In this document: positions 1-8,462 of the stretch, piece by piece
Layout: the number at the start of each line of letters is the position of its first letter
How positions within the stretch are numbered: position 1 is the stretch's first letter
Program-made: the position numbers and the translations under genes
The notes under the pieces: model-generated
Seen by the model: the letters and a program-made list of their open reading frames with translations, nothing else
What the model was told of the DNA's origin: nothing
Databases searched by the model: none
Source of the DNA: JBBTTE01 sp038064375
Lineage (GTDB): Bacteria > Patescibacteriota > Saccharimonadia > Saccharimonadales > UBA4665
Assembly (NCBI GenBank): GCA_038064375.1
Contig: JBBTTF010000001.1
Span: 62,001 to 126,000, forward strand
Direction of reading: 5' to 3'
DNA: 64,000 nucleotides

Positions 1-1914
1 CAATATTAGTTGGAAGTTCTCGCCAAGGTGCTTCTTATAGTCATTGAGCTCTGTGTTATGGAGTTTTTGACGCTTGAGAGCAGCCTCGTGATAAGCCTTG
101 GTGTCAATAGATTCACCGTTAGGACCCATGACCATGACGTTGGGTGAACCATGTGCGTGAACTATAAAGTCCGAGACGTTTGGCTGTCGTCCAGCAACAC
201 GTTCCCTTTGGCCAACCCTAACAGCAACCTTAGCTACTTCAGCTCCAGAACCAGCCTCAAATATGAAACGCCCTTCTTGATCTGTTTTTTCAAAAATAGC
301 ACCTTTGCCTACATAGCTATTCCAGTCACTGCGAGCGTTAACCACCACTGACTTAGCAGCACCGTCACCACTTAACCAGCGCTCATTCTGCTCGATTAGC
401 TCTGGGGCTTTGTATCTAGCAAAGTTGCGTATACCAAAGTTATCGATAACCTGTTGCATGGTCTCAACACCATATTCTTCGGCAAAACTCTCGAGACTCT
501 CAAGATTGTACTTAATAGCTTCGGCTTGTTTATCAACTATGCTGCTCATAGTTTGCTCGTCTGGAGCTTCTTGGGGTAAATCATCACTATTACCACCCTC
601 AAAAGCTCGATTGGCATAGGCCTGATAAGTGCCCCACGCTTCGAACATATCCTTGGATAATTCAGGTGATAGACCTAGCTTAGCTAAGCGACTTCCGATC
701 ATTGGCACTTCACTGAAATCGATCTTGGCAAATGTTTCCTTCGCGGCTTCAATTGGATAGCTTATCTCACCGAAGGCGCGTTTGTAAGCACTCTTAAGCT
801 CAATGTTAGTTACAGCATCTTCTACGTATTCTTCTGGCCTAACGCCTCTAGCAACAACCCCGTCTATCATGTCCTTCAGGCGGCTACTGTAGAATTCGCT
901 TAGGTTGCCATCCAGATCAGCTTGCTTAACTCCAGCTTGTTCAAACATCTCATTTAACTTGTTGTAGGTATCGACTTTTTGTTGATCGATAAAATAAAGC
1001 CCCGTCTCCCCTTCGGTGCCGAAGAACGATTGTGCTTCCCAATCTTCAATACCGTATTTCTGGGCTATCTCGAGCACTGCAGCCGGATTATCATACTTCA
1101 AAAGATCTTGCGCTTTGTACCCGTCTCCAGCCGCTTCAGCAACTTTATAGAACTCCTTCATCTTGTTAGGATCTGTGCCGCTCGATAGTTGTTGCTTGAG
1201 CAGCTTAGAAAAGCCCCAATTAGATATAAGCTCTACGCCTTCTAGTTGGCGTTCTTTGTCGGGCGTGGCACTAACGGCAGCTAATACATCCAAAGCCTCG
1301 TCATAACCAGGATATGATTCCATGGTTTTCATGTCATAGACACCCGTAACATTAAAGTCGGCGTCCAGCTGCTTGCCTGTAGCCATACCTAGAAGTCCTG
1401 TTATAGGATGTAGAGAATTTGCACCCAAGTTATCTGCAACACTTGAATATTTGATTGTTAGATCCTTAGTGGACTGCAAAGCGGTAACCAAACTGTCGCC
1501 AAGACCTTCACACACAGCCTGTCGAAATGGCGCTCTAGTGTAACCACTACCCAGCAGGTGTACTGCTACTAGGGCCTCCATTGCCTCGACAGAACCTTGC
1601 TCATCATCTGCCTCCAAGGCGGCCTCTACTGCCATATTTGCTGCTTCCGCAGTGACGGCTTCTTCGTCATCTCGTCTGTTCCCTGTAGTTTGACCCGACT
1701 CGGACAGATGCTTTTTAGCAACATCCAATAGCTCCGTTGCTTGCCCCAAGACTTTGGTTAGCTTCTCTTGTGTGTTGTCAGCTCCAGCCTCGCTCAAGTT
1801 ATCCGGTAGAGCAATATCACCGGTGAACTCCTGTAAATGAGCTGGGACTTGCCTTTGTGAAGCTTCGGCTTCTTGTAAGGCTGGCTGTGGTGAGGTTTGT
1901 TCTTGAGTTGGCAT
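1..1914 (-). CDS. Large protein with C-terminal HG-motif (caspase-like?) domain, partial at window edge
   Basis: An open frame of 638 codons runs from ATG at 1914 off the left edge with no stop. The N-terminus is Gln/Pro/Glu-rich and probably disordered. The bulk is predicted alpha-helical with no signal peptide or membrane segment. The last ~150 residues match the smaller protein at 54342-55427: a shared FEAGS segment, a GxRER segment, a beta strand ending in AHG (His588, codon 151-153), and a YKKHLGxxF strand. In the paralogue that strand leads straight into GGC, and the window ends exactly before the equivalent position here. Clan CD peptidases (caspases, CHAT proteins) have this His-Gly then Cys order. 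Protease function is inference. A consensus promoter lies upstream. Confidence 0.85.
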   Translation of the reverse strand, partial: MPTQEQTSPQPALQEAEASQRQVPAHLQEFTGDIALPDNLSEAGADNTQEKLTKVLGQATELLDVAKKHLSESGQTTGNRRDDEEAVTAEAANMAVEAALEADDEQGSVEAMEALVAVHLLGSGYTRAPFRQAVCEGLGDSLVTALQSTKDLTIKYSSVADNLGANSLHPITGLLGMATGKQLDADFNVTGVYDMKTMESYPGYDEALDVLAAVSATPDKERQLEGVELISNWGFSKLLKQQLSSGTDPNKMKEFYKVAEAAGDGYKAQDLLKYDNPAAVLEIAQKYGIEDWEAQSFFGTEGETGLYFIDQQKVDTYNKLNEMFEQAGVKQADLDGNLSEFYSSRLKDMIDGVVARGVRPEEYVEDAVTNIELKSAYKRAFGEISYPIEAAKETFAKIDFSEVPMIGSRLAKLGLSPELSKDMFEAWGTYQAYANRAFEGGNSDDLPQEAPDEQTMSSIVDKQAEAIKYNLESLESFAEEYGVETMQQVIDNFGIRNFARYKAPELIEQNERWLSGDGAAKSVVVNARSDWNSYVGKGAIFEKTDQEGRFIFEAGSGAEVAKVAVRVGQRERVAGRQPNVSDFIVHAHGSPNVMVMGPNGESIDTKAYHEAALKRQKLHNTELNDYKKHLGENFQLIL

Positions 1915-1940
1915 TTTTGTTTTGTTACTTACTAGCAGTA

Positions 1941-1969
1941 ACTATAGCAAATTTGTGCCAAAAAGTCAA
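1941..1969 (-). promoter_or_regulatory. Sigma-70 type promoter of the 1914 gene
   Basis: On the minus strand, TTGACT (1964-1969) and TATAGT (1941-1946) are separated by 17 nt. The predicted start site is near 1934, giving a leader of about 20 nt. The leader is A/C-rich (GTAAGTAACAAAACAAAA) and resembles that of the gene starting at 59461. Confidence 0.75.
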
Positions 1970-1978
1970 GATTGTGAA

Positions 1979-4141
1979 CTAGTCAGTGCGAGGGTCTTGC
2001 GTAAGCAAACGGGTGCGCATCTCTTGGAAGCGTTTTTGCTGCTCGGCAGCTATCTCTTCTGGAGTTTTGACTGCTTCTGCAGGTGGTTGTGGCTCGCCGT
2101 TCTGACCCTGCCCCGGTGCGCCGGCACCTTGAGGCTTCTGTCCTTGCGCCGGCTTGCCGCCTCCGCCACCACTGATGATGTTAATCACAGGAATGACTAT
2201 TGGGCTACGACCAGTGTGCTCGAATAGGTAGTGAGTGATGTGCTCTTTGAGCTCAACCTTAAAGCGATCTAGGTCAATACGCTTGAAGCGCTGCTGTACG
2301 GCTCGCTTGAGCTCGATGCGTAAGCCGTTCATGATCTCTTCGTTGTCACGCATATATATGAAGCCACGACTGATGATGTCTGGACTGGTTAGCAGCGTAC
2401 CATTCTTCTTGTCGACGGTTAGAATTACGGCGATTAGGCCTTCTTCGCTCAGTAGAACACGGTCTTTGATGACAACGTTGCTGACGATAGCACCGGTCTG
2501 GTCAACCAAGATTGTACCGTGTGGAACTTCGCCAATAAGTTCCATTTTGTCAGAGGTCAGGGATATAATCTGGCCGTTGCCGACGTTGAGTGTGTTGGCG
2601 CGGGCGATTCCCTGCTCAATCGCAATATCGACGTGGTAGCGCTTGGCTGTAAAGTCGCCGTAAATCGGAATGAAGAACTTAGGCTTGGTCATGTTAATCA
2701 TGTCAGCGTACTCATCGCGTGATGCGTGACCGGAAACGTGCAACGGACCGATGCCATCAACTTCGCGAGTTTCGTGACGGAAGACGTGAACACCCTTCTT
2801 AAGAAGTTCGTCGACCATGGTACGAATCTTGGCGTCGTTACCTGAGTAAGGAATCGGCGTACTAGATAGAATCACGCTATCTTGCTCCTTTAGCTTAACG
2901 TGACGGTGTTCGCCGTTACTCATTCGCTGCAAGGCTGAGCTAGGCTCACCCTGAGAACCAGTACAAACAACCACAAGATCAGTGTCACGCATAGTGGCAG
3001 CTGAAGCGATCGGCACAAATGTACCCTTAGGAATACGGACAAAGCCGTGACGCACAGCCATATCTAGTGTACTGACCATGCTGCGACCGTCCATGGCGAC
3101 CTTTTTACCACTGTGAACAGCGGCGTTGATGATCATTTGGACACGGTTCATGTTGGTTGAGAACAAGCCAACGAAGATTCGTCCGGGGGCGTTGTTCATG
3201 ATGTCTTTGAAGCTTTGCTCAATTGTGGATTCGCTTGGTGTGCGACCCATTCGCTCGGTAGTGGTGCTCTCGCTAAGTAGCGCTAGAACACCTTCCTTGC
3301 CAAGTTCTGTGAGGCGCTCAATGTCAGTTCGTTCGTGGTCTAGAGGGTTAGGGTCTAAACGGAAGTCACCGGTGTTAATGATGCGGCCGACTGGCGTATC
3401 AAGCACGATTACAGTGCTGCCGGGAATGGAGTGTGTGACACGCACTAACTCAACGAAGAATTCGCCGACTTTTAGTCGTTCGTGGGTGTCCTCGTTCATA
3501 GTTACTGTCTTAAGCTCGAAGCCATCTGGCATTGGTAGGCCAAAGTTTTCGAAGATTTCTTCGACACGGCCGATCGTGAACTTACTACCGTAGATTGGTG
3601 CTGGGAACTTCGGTACGATGTGCGGTAAACCACCGATGTGGTCAAGATGACCGTGGGTGATTATGTAGGCGCGCAGCTTGCCCTTGATGCTCTCAAGGTA
3701 AGTTGTGTCGGCAATTCCGTAGTTAATACCTGGAAGGTCGACACCAAGGTCGTTACCGCAGTCTAGAATGACTGCATCGTTCATATATTCGACAAGAATC
3801 ATGTTCTTGGAGCCACCACCGTCCATTCCACCTAGACCAATAATCTTTAGTCTTGGTGTGTCGTCGATAACATTGGCGCGAGCTGGCTTGTCGGCGTTGT
3901 CGGCTGCCGGAACGTATTGGCTAGCAATGCGTTGGGCATCTTGCTGCGAGCGCCTTTGGGCTCGCACAGCTTGGCCACGCGAGGTGGTTAGGCTGCTGGT
4001 CATTGGCTTGTTAGGTCCCTGCTTGGGGCCGCGACCTCGGCCTTGGCCTTTGTTTTGGCCTTGACGGCCATTGCTAGCTGGCTTTTGACCACCGTTGTTT
4101 CTTGGTGGTTGGTTTGGTTTATTGTTGTTGGTTGGTTGCAT
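1979..4141 (-). CDS. rnj: Ribonuclease J
   Basis: RNase J is a metallo-beta-lactamase/beta-CASP ribonuclease with endo- and 5'-3' exonuclease activity in mRNA decay and rRNA processing. The zinc motif HGHLDH is at about residues 163-168 of 720. The N-terminus has about 95 extra residues rich in Gly, Gln, Arg and Lys (GQGRGRGPKQG), likely a disordered RNA-binding tail. A Gly/Pro linker precedes the last ~30 residues. ATG 4141 is chosen because AAAGGA sits 6 nt upstream; an in-frame TTG at 4159 is possible. The gene is the last of the rpsO-pnp cluster, pairing two decay nucleases. Confidence 0.95.
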   Translation of the reverse strand: MQPTNNNKPNQPPRNNGGQKPASNGRQGQNKGQGRGRGPKQGPNKPMTSSLTTSRGQAVRAQRRSQQDAQRIASQYVPAADNADKPARANVIDDTPRLKIIGLGGMDGGGSKNMILVEYMNDAVILDCGNDLGVDLPGINYGIADTTYLESIKGKLRAYIITHGHLDHIGGLPHIVPKFPAPIYGSKFTIGRVEEIFENFGLPMPDGFELKTVTMNEDTHERLKVGEFFVELVRVTHSIPGSTVIVLDTPVGRIINTGDFRLDPNPLDHERTDIERLTELGKEGVLALLSESTTTERMGRTPSESTIEQSFKDIMNNAPGRIFVGLFSTNMNRVQMIINAAVHSGKKVAMDGRSMVSTLDMAVRHGFVRIPKGTFVPIASAATMRDTDLVVVCTGSQGEPSSALQRMSNGEHRHVKLKEQDSVILSSTPIPYSGNDAKIRTMVDELLKKGVHVFRHETREVDGIGPLHVSGHASRDEYADMINMTKPKFFIPIYGDFTAKRYHVDIAIEQGIARANTLNVGNGQIISLTSDKMELIGEVPHGTILVDQTGAIVSNVVIKDRVLLSEEGLIAVILTVDKKNGTLLTSPDIISRGFIYMRDNEEIMNGLRIELKRAVQQRFKRIDLDRFKVELKEHITHYLFEHTGRSPIVIPVINIISGGGGGKPAQGQKPQGAGAPGQGQNGEPQPPAEAVKTPEEIAAEQQKRFQEMRTRLLTQDPRTD

Positions 4142-4163
4142 AGATTCCTTTCTTTGCAATTCT

Positions 4164-4733
4164 TTAAGATAACTTAAGTTTCTGAGTTATGGCTGGGATC
4201 AAAGCAAAATCGTCAATCAACGTTTGCCTCAGTCCGCCGTTATATAGTGCTGCTGCCGGATGAAACAAAGGCAGATAAGTCCGTCCTTTGTAGCGCTTGG
4301 GTTGGCCGTGAACTTGGCCAATCTGAAGGTCCGGCAAGAAGCAATTCAGGCTGTGACGACCAAGTGTGATCGTCAACGTAGGCTGAATTACCTCTAATTG
4401 GGACTCCAAATACGGCATAAATGCGCTCTTTTCTTCTGGCAATGGATCGCGGTTGTTTGGTGGACGATATTTAACGATATTGGTAATGTAAATGTCCTCT
4501 CGCTTTAGCCCAATTGTCGAAAGCATCTCGTTTAGGAACTTACCGGCCGCACCGACGAAGGGTATGCCCTGTATGTCCTCGTTCTTACCCGGCGCCTCGC
4601 CTATAAATACTAGATCAGCATTAGGGTTGCCATCACCAAACACTAGTTGCGTGGCAGTAGCCGCTAGGTCTGGAGTGACTTTGTCATCCAAAATTTGCTG
4701 CTTGATAGCGTCGAGTTTTGCTTGGTTATTCAT
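4164..4733 (-). CDS. Family 4-like uracil-DNA glycosylase lacking Fe-S cysteines
   Basis: This should remove uracil from DNA. Motif A is intact (GEAPG, then EDxxGxPFVGAAG), as is the C-terminal HPAAALYN motif. Family 4 enzymes normally bind a [4Fe-4S] cluster through four Cys. Here the family KCRPPxNR is KYRPPNNR, the Cys after the acidic loop is absent (KSAFMPYL), and no N-terminal Cys pair exists; the only Cys is in LNCFLPD. The fold probably works without a cluster. The start is uncertain: ATG 4733 (beginning MNNQAKL) is preferred, but ATG 4775 is also in frame. The gene lies 22 nt upstream of rnj. Confidence 0.85.
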   Translation of the reverse strand: MNNQAKLDAIKQQILDDKVTPDLAATATQLVFGDGNPNADLVFIGEAPGKNEDIQGIPFVGAAGKFLNEMLSTIGLKREDIYITNIVKYRPPNNRDPLPEEKSAFMPYLESQLEVIQPTLTITLGRHSLNCFLPDLQIGQVHGQPKRYKGRTYLPLFHPAAALYNGGLRQTLIDDFALIPAITQKLKLS

Positions 4734-4814
4734 TATGTTGGACCCATTCCTAAAAGATTGATAAATGAAAACCATAATCCTTTTATCATCTGACGGAATG
4801 TTTTTGGCTTTCGC

Positions 4815-5024
4815 TTACTTTTTGCCATTGCTAATAAAACTTCCGATTAACTTGAATAAATTTTGTAATGTACCGACTAGAAATATCAGGGTTAACAGAT
4901 ACCAAAGCGGGTTACCACGGTCGATTGCCAGACTGGCGAAGCCGTAGGTGATGGCCAACTCGACAACAGCAAAAACCGCCAATCCAAGCTTTGTCTTATG
5001 CCATTTGTCGAGTTGGTTGATCAT
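4815..5024 (-). CDS. Small two-helix membrane protein
   Basis: A 69-residue protein with two predicted membrane helices (about residues 13-33 and 38-64) joined by a short RGNP turn. It ends in a Lys-rich cytoplasmic tail. It begins 4 nt after the pnp stop, so it is probably co-transcribed with rpsO-pnp. I recognise no family. Confidence 0.75.
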   Translation of the reverse strand: MINQLDKWHKTKLGLAVFAVVELAITYGFASLAIDRGNPLWYLLTLIFLVGTLQNLFKLIGSFISNGKK

Positions 5025-5028
5025 AGTC

Positions 5029-7161
5029 TTACTTCTTATCGGCTAGTTCGCGAGCAGCAGCCTTCATGCTGAGCTGCAAACGGCCACGATCATCGATCGC
5101 TACTAGTTTAACGGTTACTTTATCGCCTTCTTTGACAACGTCAGATGGACTCTTAACGCGTTCTTCTGACATTTCTGAGACGTGGACAAGGCCGTCCTTG
5201 CCTGGCATGATCTGAACAAAGGCACCGAAGTCCATGACAGTCATGACTGGCGCGTCAAAGTAGATTTTGCCAACTTCTGGCTCGGCTACAATTGATTCGA
5301 TCCACTCACGGGCAGCGTCAATCGACTTCTTATCAGGGCTGGCGATCATAATTGTGCCGTCGTCCTTGATGTCGATGTCAGCACCGGTTTCGCCAGTGAT
5401 CTTCTGAATGGTTTCACCACCTTTACCGATGATTTCGCGGATCTTGTCAGGGTTGATCTGAATAGATTCGACACGAGGAGCATAAGTGCTCATCTCACCC
5501 GGCTCGGCGATAGTGGTCAGCATGTGCTCTAAGATGTGAGCACGACCTTCGCGACCCTGATCCAAAGCCTGCTGCAGTATCGAAACAGGTAATCCGTGAA
5601 CCTTCATGTCCATCTGAATTGCCGTAATGCCCTTGCTAGTACCAGTAACCTTGAAGTCCATGTCGCCAGCAAAGTCTTCGGCGTCAGCGATGTCACTCAA
5701 GATATAAGTGTCGTCACCATCAACCATAAGACCCATAGCGATACCGCTAACAGGTGCCTTGAGTGGCACACCAGCGTCGAGTAGAGCCAAAACGCTGCTA
5801 CAAGTAGCGGCCATACTGGTTGAACCGTTCTGAGACATGATCTCGGTTACGGATCGAATCATGTACGGGAACTCCGCCTCGCTAGGCAATACTGCGGTCA
5901 AAGCGCGCTCTGCAAGGTAGCCGTGGCCGATTTCGCGGCGTCCGGGGCTGCCAAGTCGGCGAACTTCGCCAACTGTGTAGCCGGGGGCGTTGTAGTGGTG
6001 CAAGTAGCGACGTTCGCCCTCACGCTCCATAGTGTCTACAAGCTGAACCATGCTCAAAGGAGCCAAAGTAACAATGTTAAGGGCTTGAGTCAGACCACGA
6101 GTGAAGATGCTGGAGCCGTGAGCTCGTGGCAATAGGCCGATTTCGCTGCTAAGCTGTCGGACTTCCTCAAACTTACGACCGTCAGGACGCAAACCGTCGC
6201 TAATAATGCCCTTGCGGACATCCTTGTGAACAGCCGACTGAAAAGCATCATCGTAGTCATTCTTGTTGTCAGAGTGATCGTCACCAAGACTCTCGGCTAG
6301 CTCGGTATGCATATCGTCACGCAGAGTTGAGATAAGAACGTTTCGTTCTGGGTATGGCTTGCGGAGGTCTTCGCCTAGCTTGCCTTCTAGCCACTTATCT
6401 ACAGTGGCCTGAATTGATTCGTCAGGTAGCGACAGAGTGTATTCTTGCTTGGTTACGCCAATCTTTTCGGCCAGTTCTTGCTGAAGAGCGATTGCTGGCT
6501 GCATTGCGTCAAAGGCAAACTGGATAGCCTCGGCTACTTGAGCCTCGCTAACTTCGCTGGCACCAGCTTCAACCATCATCACGCCGTCTTTAGTTCCAGC
6601 AACTACTAGGTCAAGAGCGCCTTCTTCTAGCTGTTCTAGAGTTGGGAAAGCAGTAAGCTTGTCATCGACAAGACCAATACGCAGACCAGCCACAGGGCCG
6701 TCATATGGGGCACCTGTAAGGTTTAGGGCCGCGCTAACAGCAATCATAGCCACCATGTCAGGACGGAAGCTTGGGTCCATACTCAATACACTAGCAACAC
6801 CTTGCACTTCGTGACGATAACCCTTAGGCCATAGAGGACGAATTGGGCGGTCGATAAGACGACTAAGCAAGATGGCGTCGTCGCTAGGACGGCCTTCACG
6901 CTTAATAAAGCGGCTGCCGCTCACCTTACCAGCAGCGTACATCTTCTCTTCGTAGTCAATGCTAAGTGGGAAGTAGTCCATGCTAACTGGCTTGTTACCA
7001 ACCATGGCAGTTCCGAGCACTACGGTGTCGCCGTAACGCACCAAAACAGACGCCGAAGTACGGAAGCCAACACGGCCAACTTCTAGACTAAGCGTGCGAC
7101 CGCACAGCTCTGTCTCAACTTTGATAATATCTTTACCTAACGGATTAATGGTTTGTCCCAT
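5029..7161 (-). CDS. pnp: Polyribonucleotide nucleotidyltransferase (PNPase)
   Basis: PNPase degrades RNA 3'-5' by phosphorolysis and can add tails. The 710 residues match the family length: two RNase PH domains with an all-helical linker, a KH domain (IIGKGGETIQKI, about residues 560-620) and an S1 domain (FGAFVQIMPGKDGLVHVSEM, about 635-700). The phosphate-site serines lie in NGSTSMAATC. The start at 7161 has an AAAGGTGAT ribosome site. The gene follows rpsO, the classical order, and precedes rnj by two genes. Confidence 0.97.
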   Translation of the reverse strand: MGQTINPLGKDIIKVETELCGRTLSLEVGRVGFRTSASVLVRYGDTVVLGTAMVGNKPVSMDYFPLSIDYEEKMYAAGKVSGSRFIKREGRPSDDAILLSRLIDRPIRPLWPKGYRHEVQGVASVLSMDPSFRPDMVAMIAVSAALNLTGAPYDGPVAGLRIGLVDDKLTAFPTLEQLEEGALDLVVAGTKDGVMMVEAGASEVSEAQVAEAIQFAFDAMQPAIALQQELAEKIGVTKQEYTLSLPDESIQATVDKWLEGKLGEDLRKPYPERNVLISTLRDDMHTELAESLGDDHSDNKNDYDDAFQSAVHKDVRKGIISDGLRPDGRKFEEVRQLSSEIGLLPRAHGSSIFTRGLTQALNIVTLAPLSMVQLVDTMEREGERRYLHHYNAPGYTVGEVRRLGSPGRREIGHGYLAERALTAVLPSEAEFPYMIRSVTEIMSQNGSTSMAATCSSVLALLDAGVPLKAPVSGIAMGLMVDGDDTYILSDIADAEDFAGDMDFKVTGTSKGITAIQMDMKVHGLPVSILQQALDQGREGRAHILEHMLTTIAEPGEMSTYAPRVESIQINPDKIREIIGKGGETIQKITGETGADIDIKDDGTIMIASPDKKSIDAAREWIESIVAEPEVGKIYFDAPVMTVMDFGAFVQIMPGKDGLVHVSEMSEERVKSPSDVVKEGDKVTVKLVAIDDRGRLQLSMKAAARELADKK

Positions 7162-7221
7162 TGGTTAGATCACCTTTCTGTCTGGAGGATTCTCGCAAGA
7201 GTTCAAATATATGGCGTTCCC

Positions 7222-7296
7222 CTTGTGCATGAAGGGTGCTATATATCTGCTGCTCTGGCGAGGAAGTAGTCTTCCAGCGTATTTAATGTGCACAAG
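7222..7296 (-). promoter_or_regulatory. Structured rpsO-pnp intergenic leader
   Basis: CTTGTGCA (7222-7229) is complementary to TGCACAAG (7289-7296). Inside lies a second stem, GGAAG-tagt-CTTCC (7262-7275). This gives a long hairpin in the pnp leader. In E. coli, a hairpin at this place is cut by RNase III and used for PNPase autocontrol. A similar role here is inference. Confidence 0.4.
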
Positions 7297-7302
7297 CTTG
7301 AG

Positions 7303-7323
7303 TCCCCGAACTTCGGGAACTAT
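7303..7323 (-). other. Hairpin just after rpsO
   Basis: An inverted repeat reads AGTTCCCGAAG/TTCGGGGACT on the minus strand, 12 nt after the rpsO stop. No T-run follows, so it is not a classical terminator. It may protect the rpsO 3' end or attenuate readthrough into pnp. Confidence 0.4.
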
Positions 7324-7334
7324 AGTCTAAGCAC

Positions 7335-7601
7335 TTAGCGGCGAATGCCGAGTTTTTGGATCAGGTCTAAATAAGTTTGGCTATCGCGCTTGGCGATGTA
7401 GCGTAGCAAACGGCGGCGCTTGCCAACCATTTGAAGCAAACCACGACGCGCCATAAAGTCATGCTTGTTGACCTTAAGGTGCTCAGTTAACTCCTTGATG
7501 CGCTCGGTTAAAACAGCCACTTGCGCGCTTGAACCACCAGTATCTTTCTTGTGAACCTGCACACTCTGTATAGCTGCAGTTTTCTTCTCAGTTGTAATCA
7601 T
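7335..7601 (-). CDS. rpsO: 30S ribosomal protein S15
   Basis: S15 is a primary 16S rRNA-binding protein of the small subunit platform. The 88 residues match the family length, with the conserved DTGS(S)xxQVAxLTxRI segment, the HxxxHxHDxxxRRGL region and the C-terminal GKRRRLLRYI helix. It heads the rpsO-pnp cluster. Confidence 0.97.
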   Translation of the reverse strand: MITTEKKTAAIQSVQVHKKDTGGSSAQVAVLTERIKELTEHLKVNKHDFMARRGLLQMVGKRRRLLRYIAKRDSQTYLDLIQKLGIRR

Positions 7602-7661
7602 GTACTGCTCATTCTACCAGATACGAAGACCTCGTGCAACCCCTGTCCGGCAAAAATGTGT

Positions 7662-7940
7662 TCAATCTCTGTCTTGTTGTTCAATTTTTCGAATTTTATT
7701 GCCAGCAGTCTGAAATTCCACTTGAGCTATAGATGCTGCGACAGCAAACGCCAGACCCACAGCTCCCAGAATATTAGTATTGCCGTGGCCTAGCCCAATA
7801 TTAAAATCACAAGCCTGAACCAAGAAGAACGCTGAAGCCGCTGCATATATACCTGCAGGCACGGCGGCATCCTTCCGTCGTTCTCGCAAGGCAGCGATTT
7901 GAGCCTCTTTTGCCTCTGGTCTTGAAGCCTCTTCCGGCAT
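7662..7940 (-). CDS. Hypothetical small membrane protein
   Basis: A 92-residue protein with a charged N-terminus (residues 1-28), a hydrophobic Ala-rich segment from about 29 to 70 that could form one or two membrane helices, and a charged tail. It starts 4 nt after the stop of the 8424 gene and the two probably form a two-gene unit. No family recognised. Confidence 0.65.
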   Translation of the reverse strand: MPEEASRPEAKEAQIAALRERRKDAAVPAGIYAAASAFFLVQACDFNIGLGHGNTNILGAVGLAFAVAASIAQVEFQTAGNKIRKIEQQDRD

Positions 7941-7944
7941 GTAG

Positions 7945-8424
7945 CTAGTCCTGCTGGTTGGCAGCTATATGTTGCTCGGGTTGTTCAACTTCAGGCTGGG
8001 CTCTTTGACCTACAACAATTTCTAATGCCGCACTGAGTCCAGTTAGAACCGCGCCAGCAACCAAGTAAGGTCTAACCTTCTCTGCTGCAGATGTTGGTTC
8101 CAGTGATTGAGCTACGACGGGCTTAGGGTTTGTGTATTCGAGCCGCTCCACCCATAGCTCATGTTCTTCTCTTTGCCTATCGCGTCTGGTGTCATAGAAG
8201 TTTTTGGCCGCACCTAGACTTATAACCGCCACTGTTGTGCCAAGTATTGTCGCCGCAGGATCTTGCTCACCTACAGAGTACACTGTGAAACCAACGGAAG
8301 GTGCAGCAGCTGAGAAACTATCTATTAGATGCCTTAGTGCTTTTTGACCTGCCCTCGTAGTCTCACTGATTCTCGCGTCAATCATCTCAACAGGAGTTGG
8401 GGGTAATTCCTTAATATTGCTCAT
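7945..8424 (-). CDS. Hypothetical membrane protein
   Basis: A 159-residue protein with hydrophobic segments at about residues 60-80 and 118-137 separated by a very charged stretch (RRDRQREEHELWVERLEY). The C-terminus is Gln/Glu-rich. It is the first gene of a two-gene unit with the 7940 gene. ATG 8424 lies only 9 nt after a perfect-consensus -10 box, so the mRNA is predicted to be leaderless. No family recognised. Confidence 0.7.
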   Translation of the reverse strand: MSNIKELPPTPVEMIDARISETTRAGQKALRHLIDSFSAAAPSVGFTVYSVGEQDPAATILGTTVAVISLGAAKNFYDTRRDRQREEHELWVERLEYTNPKPVVAQSLEPTSAAEKVRPYLVAGAVLTGLSAALEIVVGQRAQPEVEQPEQHIAANQQD

Positions 8425-8433
8425 AATCCTACT

Positions 8434-8462
8434 ATTATAGCACCTTGGGTAATCTATGTCAA
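8434..8462 (-). promoter_or_regulatory. Perfect-consensus sigma-70 promoter
   Basis: TTGACA (8457-8462) and TATAAT (8434-8439) are separated by 17 nt on the minus strand, matching the E. coli consensus at all 12 positions. The TGA stop of truB (8459-8461) lies inside the -35 box. The ATG is 9 nt downstream of the -10. Confidence 0.85.

Noticed and set aside
3126..3593. Long plus-strand frames inside rnj, groL, pnp and other genes
   Set aside because: They are shadow frames opposite strongly conserved genes, with Ser/Arg-rich low-information products and no ribosome sites.
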